Shown here piece by piece: positions 58,725-64,000 of a DNA stretch of 64,000 nt. This stretch comes from Utricularia gibba (lineage: Eukaryota; Streptophyta; Magnoliopsida; Lamiales; Lentibulariaceae): the NCBI GenBank assembly GCA_002189035.1, contig CM007992.1, forward strand, positions 2,418,001 through 2,482,000. Direction: 5' to 3'. The notes under the pieces are model-generated. The model was not told the DNA's origin, ran no database searches, and worked only from the letters and a program-made list of their open reading frames with translations. The stretch's first letter is position 1. Each line of letters starts with the position of its first letter. Position numbers and translations under genes: made by a program.

Positions 58725-60556
58725 TGATTAGGAGGTCTAGTGGATTGGACATCCCCTCTCTCCGTATTCGGTACTCGATTCCCGAGGAGTACATAGTTTC
58801 TCACGCTCGAGATACTGAGATCCCTTGGGGATTGGGTGAAAGCCCCCGATACTCACCATGATTGTTGGTCTTCTTTCGTTTGGGTGGCACCTCCTTTGGG
58901 TTTTTGGTGGAACTTCCTGAATGATCCCCGACGCCTTTCCGAGTAAAGCTCTCCGGTGCATATCGGTCTTCTTCAGAATCCCGTGAAATTCTTTATGAAA
59001 GACTCAGCCGGGGTTCTATCCGTTTTGAATCTAGTGCCCTTATGTTTTCGGGTGAGTCGCTGAAGAGATCAAATATCATTGGCCGTTCTCACGATCCTCA
59101 TTGGCCTGATATTGTGCCTTCCGAGGGTTCCGGTTTACAAACTTTGCCCCCTCATTCCCCTTCGAATCTTCGCCTTGTTCCTGCTTCAACTCCGTCTTCC
59201 TCAACTACTCAACCCGCGGCCCCCAGAAAAAGAAAAGGGTAAAGGCAACCGCCCATAAACCTTCTGCGAGGCAGCAAGGTAGTTAGGTTCCGTTTTTCCG
59301 AGTTTCAGATTCGGTGTGGGGTCTTGCGATTTTCCCGCTTTACGTTTGCAACTGACGATATGGCCCGAAGGAGTGCCTTGGAGGATTCGATGATGGCCCG
59401 CTTTTCTGCTAAAATGCAGAGGATGCAGGGATTGGAAGCGGCTCATCCTGTACAGGTCTATCTTACATTTATCGGTCACCGTAGGTTTCCGATTTTACCT
59501 CTTCCAATTCTTCCTCCAGGTCAGTTCGCCTGAAAACCGCCCGAATGCTGAGGGTCACTCTGTCGAGGAGGTTCAAATGATAGCGGCGTCCGGGGCTCGG
59601 GATTCGAATTCTCCCCCCCCCCCCACCGGAAAAGGGAAAGAAAAGGTACCTCCTTCGCCTGGTCTCAACGAAGCCCTAGTTCTCGGTACGGGGCTTTCGG
59701 CGAGCGCTTTTACATCGGCTCCCCCAAGTGAGGAAGATGAGGATCAGGCTCCGATAGAGATAGAGGACAACCAAACGCTCCCTCCAACTTTGGTTCCGAC
59801 TGAATAAAAGAGGATGCTGGATGAAGTTGTACCGAGCCTTCCGGACGTTCAGCCGGAAGTAATACTTAAGGAGATTTGGCAGGTACTAATCTTCTGCCTT
59901 CTCAGTGCCATTCATAGCTTATTTCCAACTTAATAGTGTTTTTTCAGGCCTTGACTTTTAGATGGGGACTGGCCAAGAAAGTTGAGTCTCAACCCGCGGA
60001 GGTTGTTTGGCTTTAAAAGCAGGTGAAGGCTCAAGATGCCAAGATGAAGTTAATGGCTGAGGAAGGGAGTTCTCTGCAGAGCATCCTCGGAAAGTGTGAT
60101 CGTCGGGAGGGAGAGTTGCAAAACGTGATCAAGGAGATGGGGAAGGTGGTTGACGACGCCCAATTGGAGAGGGAAGGCTTCAAGGTTAGGTTCGAGGAGG
60201 CCGAATAGGAGTTGAAGTGGGCACAGAAGCGCATTTCGGTACTCGAGACGGAGTTACACCACCACAAATCATCTCGGCAGGAGCTCCTCACCGATTTTGT
60301 TAACTCGGCTTGCTTTTCCGAGTTATCAGATATCTATACTAGAGATCTAATCGACTTGCTCCTATATCGGCAAAGGCGACAAATCAGCCGAGAATTCAGG
60401 TTAGCGATCACGGATCCGCGTATTGACAGGGTCGATCCCTTGAGGAAAGACGAGAACATGCTGGATGTTATCGCAGATGTGTATCCAGCTCCTGAATTCG
60501 AATTCGAAGTAGATCGGGAGCAACTGATAGCACTCATCCGGGCAAGGATCGGGTGA
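58725..60556 (+). pseudogene. gag-like coiled-coil protein of a plant retroelement, intron-bearing
   Basis: Segments on the plus strand: an N-terminal part from about 58735 (I-R-Y-S-I-P-E-E-Y-I-V-S-H-A), then Ser/Pro-rich pieces (59042-59242, 59577-59807), then a long acidic coiled coil (60023-60556) with heptad-like Leu/Glu/Lys spacing and a conserved-looking tail. A clean intron can be placed at about 59881-59947 (GTACTAAT ... TTTTTTCAG). In-frame stops at about 60013 and 60206-60208 break the coiled coil. The architecture resembles the 'putative gypsy-type transposon' or gag-like ORFs of large plant elements without pol. I recognise no enzyme domain. Confidence 0.5.
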
Positions 60557-61390
60557 GAGAACAAAGCCAAGTTGCGAGCAAGGCTAGAGGGGCATGTCGG
60601 CCCCACTATTGATCCTCCTACTAATCCCCCGCCACCCCTGAACTTTAGTTTTTCCTTACTTTTCCTCCGCTCCCCTGGAGCTAACATTTTTGTCCCCGGT
60701 TTGGGGGTTTTTGGATATTTTGGGAGTCTCGATTTGGGATTACTTCCTTTACCTTCCTTATTTTGGCCAGATTGCCTTCTATTTTTACCGGTTATTCCAG
60801 TCTACGAAACACATGGTTTGTTCGGCTAGTTATTTAGTTGGAATTTCGTGCCTGAGTATTCGTTACGAATGGATCCTCGCCTTGGTTGAGTTATCTTCTC
60901 ATCTCGGATAGGTCCTCTTGGGCAAGGTCCAAGCCTTTGGGATATATTCGGACTTGTTTCAGGTGCGTTTACCATATCTGGATTGAGGAGCACGGGCTCT
61001 GCGTAGAGCTTTCTGAGGGGTTTTTCAGTGCTTATGCGAACGGTTTGAGGAAACCGATTATCCGAGTTGTAATAGGGGTTACCCTTATTATTGGAGTCTA
61101 GACTTCTTGGATCACATATTTCGGGGAGAGCCCCGAGTTGGTTTGCTGTACCCATAGCGAGGCTTAGGTTTGGAGGGTTCGCCTAGGCTTTTGCGAGCCG
61201 GGGGATAGGTGTCTTTTTGCCAGCCCTTTGGTCGGGCTTTTGATTTTGGTTTGCCTTAATATTACCTTACGCGAGCTGAACCATTGCTAGGGAAGTAGAC
61301 CAAGACCCCTCATGGGTCGAGTGACTTCCCCAATCCGAACGGGCCCTCTTCTGGCCGAAATCCCATTGTTTTGAAGATGGGTGGATTTGC
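60557..61390. other. 3' part of the gag-like unit, non-coding
   Basis: Mixed-composition DNA continuing from the gag-like pseudogene. Short open frames on both strands lack known domains. Likely the 3' non-coding part of the same element. Confidence 0.35.
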
Positions 61391-61806
61391 TTAGGGTGCT
61401 CTTGCCGTCTCAAGATTTCGGCGGTAAGGTTGGTACTTAAGGGGAAGCAACAGTTTACCTGAGTTGAACTCTAAATTCCCCCTGGTCTTGATCTCTGTAG
61501 GAAAAAAAAAAAGGGAAAAGAGAGAATGAAAAGAAAAGAAAAAAAAACAATAGTGACAATCAGCACTCTTTGGAGATAAGCACATGCCATTTTTGCTCAT
61601 TTAATCTTCGAATGCACCTTTCAGGATGAAATTGTCATGTATGCTTGAGTGGCACCCTTACATGCACACTAGCACCCCTACAACTCATGCGTTTTTAGCT
61701 GAATGTTAAGCATCCACATTGCTCTGTAGGAGATTCATTGACTATTTACCTCCTGTTAGTCTTAGTTAGGATTTGAGGACAAGTCTAGTGTCGTTGTAGC
61801 ATAATG
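61391..61806 (+). mobile_element. 3' internal end of a Gypsy-like element, adjoining LTR F
   Basis: From about 61440 the sequence has the look of the pol 3' trailer of plant Gypsy elements: TTAAGGGGAAGCAACAG, a purine-rich run of A/G at 61500-61550, and GGATTTGAGGACAAGTCTAG just before the LTR. The left border is diffuse. The bulk of the element, including pol and the 5' LTR, is absent. Confidence 0.5.
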
Positions 61807-62959
61807 TGATAACACATATTTTTGAGTGGCTCAATGCATGGAATTTACTTATTTTGTGCTATAAAAATTAAGCTTAATTGCGTTTTTCTATATTTTTGCA
61901 CATAAGTACCGTAGGAGTGCACTTTTAGTCTTAGTTGGGACTAAATTGCAAACCTTCTAACAGTTCCCTTCGAGTAATGCAGCATAGGTCGCAACACAAA
62001 TCCCAAGGAGCCGAATATGAACAGTGTGGTGGCAGAGAAGGTGACAGAAGTCAGAAAAAGAGTACACACAAAGTCCACGAAGGTGAAAAAGGGAGATTTT
62101 GGACAAAAAGGGAGAAAAGGTGGAGAGAGAAGGTAGATCTCCCCTTGGAGACTCACGAACAACTTTCTGGAGAAGGTTTTATGGGGAGGAAGACGAACAG
62201 GAACTAAGCTCATGCTTGAAGATTGTTTTCTGTTTTCCAAGGATTATTACTCCTAGCTAGATTAGCTAGCGACGTTTTCTAACTTTATGTCGAACATTTC
62301 AGTTTCCTGCTTGTTTATCTTCTAGTAGTCGACTGAGACATAAGTGCATTGTGGATGATGTTTTCTTTTCTATTTTTGTTTGTCTCAAGTATGAGTGGCT
62401 AAGTAATTAGGGGGTGCCTTGGGGTGAAAGGGGAGAAACATGTTAATCAATTTTTAGATCTAAACAGCCATAAGTCACGCCACTTCCTTAACAAAGCAGG
62501 ATAGAACAACCCTAATTAGAGGGTAGTAGTGAAACCCAACTTAACAACCCTAATTAGAGGTAGAACAAAGATAAGGGGGAAAAACAAGAGTTCGGGTAGA
62601 CCTAGACCTTGTGAGTTAGTTGTATGATTTGTGGTTCGTATGAGCTTGTTTGGTGATAAGCATACATCCCCTAGGAGTCTCAAGGCATCACCCATTTCAT
62701 TTCAGAAACAACCGAACTCCAGAACGTATTACTTTTCTTTACTGTATTTCGTTTCAGTTCTGCCTTAGTCCTAGCTAAGACCAATTTTACCAGCGTGACA
62801 TTAATTTCATGCATTAACTTTCACATAGCAAGCACCTACTCTTTGTGTTCGACCCTAATCACTATGCTCATAATTGTTTTATGCTTGAAGGTGTATTAGG
62901 TTATAAATTTATTTGATAGGAAGATTTACATTTACAAAGTGTAAATTTTTCGTTTATCA
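61807..62959 (+). repeat. LTR F (subfamily I), plus orientation
   Basis: 1153 bp, TGATAACAC ... CGTTTATCA, the exact reverse arrangement of LTRs B and D, with which it shares nearly the whole sequence. Flanking five bases TAATG and CTCAT do not match, as expected if it is the 3' LTR of a truncated element and not a solo LTR. It establishes the true orientation of the family: the CTTTGTGTTCGACCCTAATC block lies near its 3' end. Confidence 0.88.
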
Positions 62960-63015
62960 CTCATTTTAGTAGCCTTTCAGAAGCTGATTATCCTCAGCCG
63001 ATTTATACCCCATCA
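62960..63015 (-). repeat. fragment of the 530-bp LTR-like unit
   Basis: CTCATTTTAGTAGCCTTTCA followed by GAAGCTGATTATCCTCAGCC and ATTTATACCCCATCA matches 58160-58220 with few changes. It is the first ~55 bp of another minus-oriented copy, cut off by LTR F. Confidence 0.75.
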
Positions 63016-63278
63016 ATATTTGTACATAAACGTAGACTAAATCACTGATTCAATTCATCTTATGTTTTCTGATATTTACTTAATTGTTAGCAACGATGTC
63101 ATGGAACAAATCAACCTTAAAAAATATACACAACGTCATTGAGTCATGATAAACAAGCAGGGGAGACAATGGAATATTTAGCCACCGACAATCTCTAGCT
63201 TCAAGGGACAATGGATGCTTTGCAAAAGTGAAAGAAATGAGAATAGAGGATGGATATTTTTTTCTGGACAATCAACAC
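63016..63278. other. spacer, no gene seen
   Basis: Mixed A+T-rich DNA between the LTR fragment and the plus-oriented unit. The short open frames are not credible genes. Confidence 0.4.
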
Positions 63279-63811
63279 TGATAGGGTATAAACCGGTCGG
63301 ATATAATCGGTTCCTAAAAGGCTGCCAAATGAGATCCCGAGGGGATAACGCCAAACGACAGATCGACATCTGTCAGAAATCTGACAGGTATGGCCATATG
63401 ACACAGTCTGAAAAGCGGCCGAATTACGGCATGACAGGCGGCCGATATCTGAAAAGTGAGATCATATAGTAGGAGCAGAAAGCAACCGATATTTGCAGAC
63501 ACCAGAATTTGGTCAGAGTGAGCTCTCCTATAAATAGGAGGAATTATGATGAAAAGGGGGTTTTTTGGACTCAAAAAGATTTCTTCAAGTTGTATTCTCC
63601 TTTTCGTGACCTCCATCTAGTGAAACTTTTTTCCGGCGAGCTCCGGCAGCTTCGTGGTTTTTCCGCTCTCCGGCAGTTTCCACGCAAAAAATCCTTGCTC
63701 ACTCTTATTCTAATCGCACCAACCGTGAAGAACGTGACTAGGCGCGGCATTCCCGACCGCGCCTATCACCTGAAATCGGCCTCCCACCAGATACCGATTT
63801 CACCCATAACA
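63279..63811 (+). repeat. LTR-like unit, 533 bp, plus orientation
   Basis: TGATAGGGTATAAACCGG ... CACCCATAACA, with TATA-like CCTATAAATAGG near 63523-63534. It is the inverted counterpart of 57691-58220; both copies share the CGGCGAGCTCCGGCAGCT-like block and the GATTTC(C)ACCC end. Neither a primer-binding site nor a polypurine tract is evident beside it, so its element type is unproven. Confidence 0.75.
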
Positions 63812-64000
63812 AACACAATATAGAGAACTTAGATGAGGGGGAAGGAGAAGAAAATTTGAGAAGAACTTTACTTGAAACATTAACTAATGAAGAATAGAAC
63901 TTGAACTCTATTTTATTTTGACTTTCAAACATTTACTATTATTAACTCTATTTTTGAACATGAATATTAATCTATATTTAGTTTTAGTTCACTAAATTGT
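63812..64000. other. A+T-rich end of window
   Basis: No feature seen; the window ends here. Confidence 0.4.

Noticed and set aside
57973-58731. 252-codon open frame on the plus strand
   Set aside because: Its first third is the antisense of the 530-bp LTR-like unit, and the rest is leader-like pyrimidine-rich sequence. No recognisable protein.

Overview
This is an A+T-rich nuclear segment of a flowering plant, most likely a eudicot. The evidence is spliced genes with GT-AG introns, plant-specific families (senescence regulator S40, GBF-interacting protein 1, two-pore K+ channel, clade-E PP2C), a nuclear tRNA-Ile(AAU) gene, and dense nested Copia, Gypsy, MULE and hAT relics. I cannot name the species.

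Layout. 1-927: A+T-rich, with a possible truncated first exon at the end. 928-5302: 5' LTR and decayed Copia body, lacking a 3' LTR. 5330-7050: decayed SANT/NAM-associated gene. 7842-8445: 5' stub of an hAT element (-). 9385-12130: Copia relic (-) with solo LTR A inside. 12926-15371: intact PP2C gene. 15448-15521: tRNA-Ile. 16000-23540: second Copia relic (-), hit by solo LTRs B and C. 24808-25966: solo LTR D. 26383-27093: cluster of five CACGTG boxes. 28564-28895: S40 gene with a frameshift. 32156-36949: GIP1-like gene (10 exons). 38706-40293: two-pore K+ channel (2 exons). 42960-50577: Copia element with perfect target-site duplications, containing a MULE relic, tandem repeats and solo LTR G, and lying inside an older SANT-like pseudogene. 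51232-52483: ALG14 (5 exons, -). 54640-55614: Gypsy integrase relic (-), followed by LTR fragment E. 57691-63811: two inverted copies of a ~530-bp LTR-like unit around an intron-bearing gag-like pseudogene and the tail of a Gypsy-like element (LTR F).

The host genes (PP2C, tRNA-Ile, S40, GIP1-like, TPK, ALG14) are functionally unrelated; nothing suggests an operon or cluster. The coherent story is genomic. Six complete LTRs and one partial LTR of related families occur here; five of the complete ones are solo, three of those with perfect 5-bp target duplications. This points to repeated insertion followed by LTR-LTR recombination. I found no convincing undescribed multigene system. The observations most worth following are the nested insertion at 42960-50577, the solo-LTR family, the frameshifted S40 gene, the spliced gag-like gene and the inverted LTR pair. 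Exon boundaries were read by eye from GT/AG sites, reading frame and remembered family conservation; no alignment was run.
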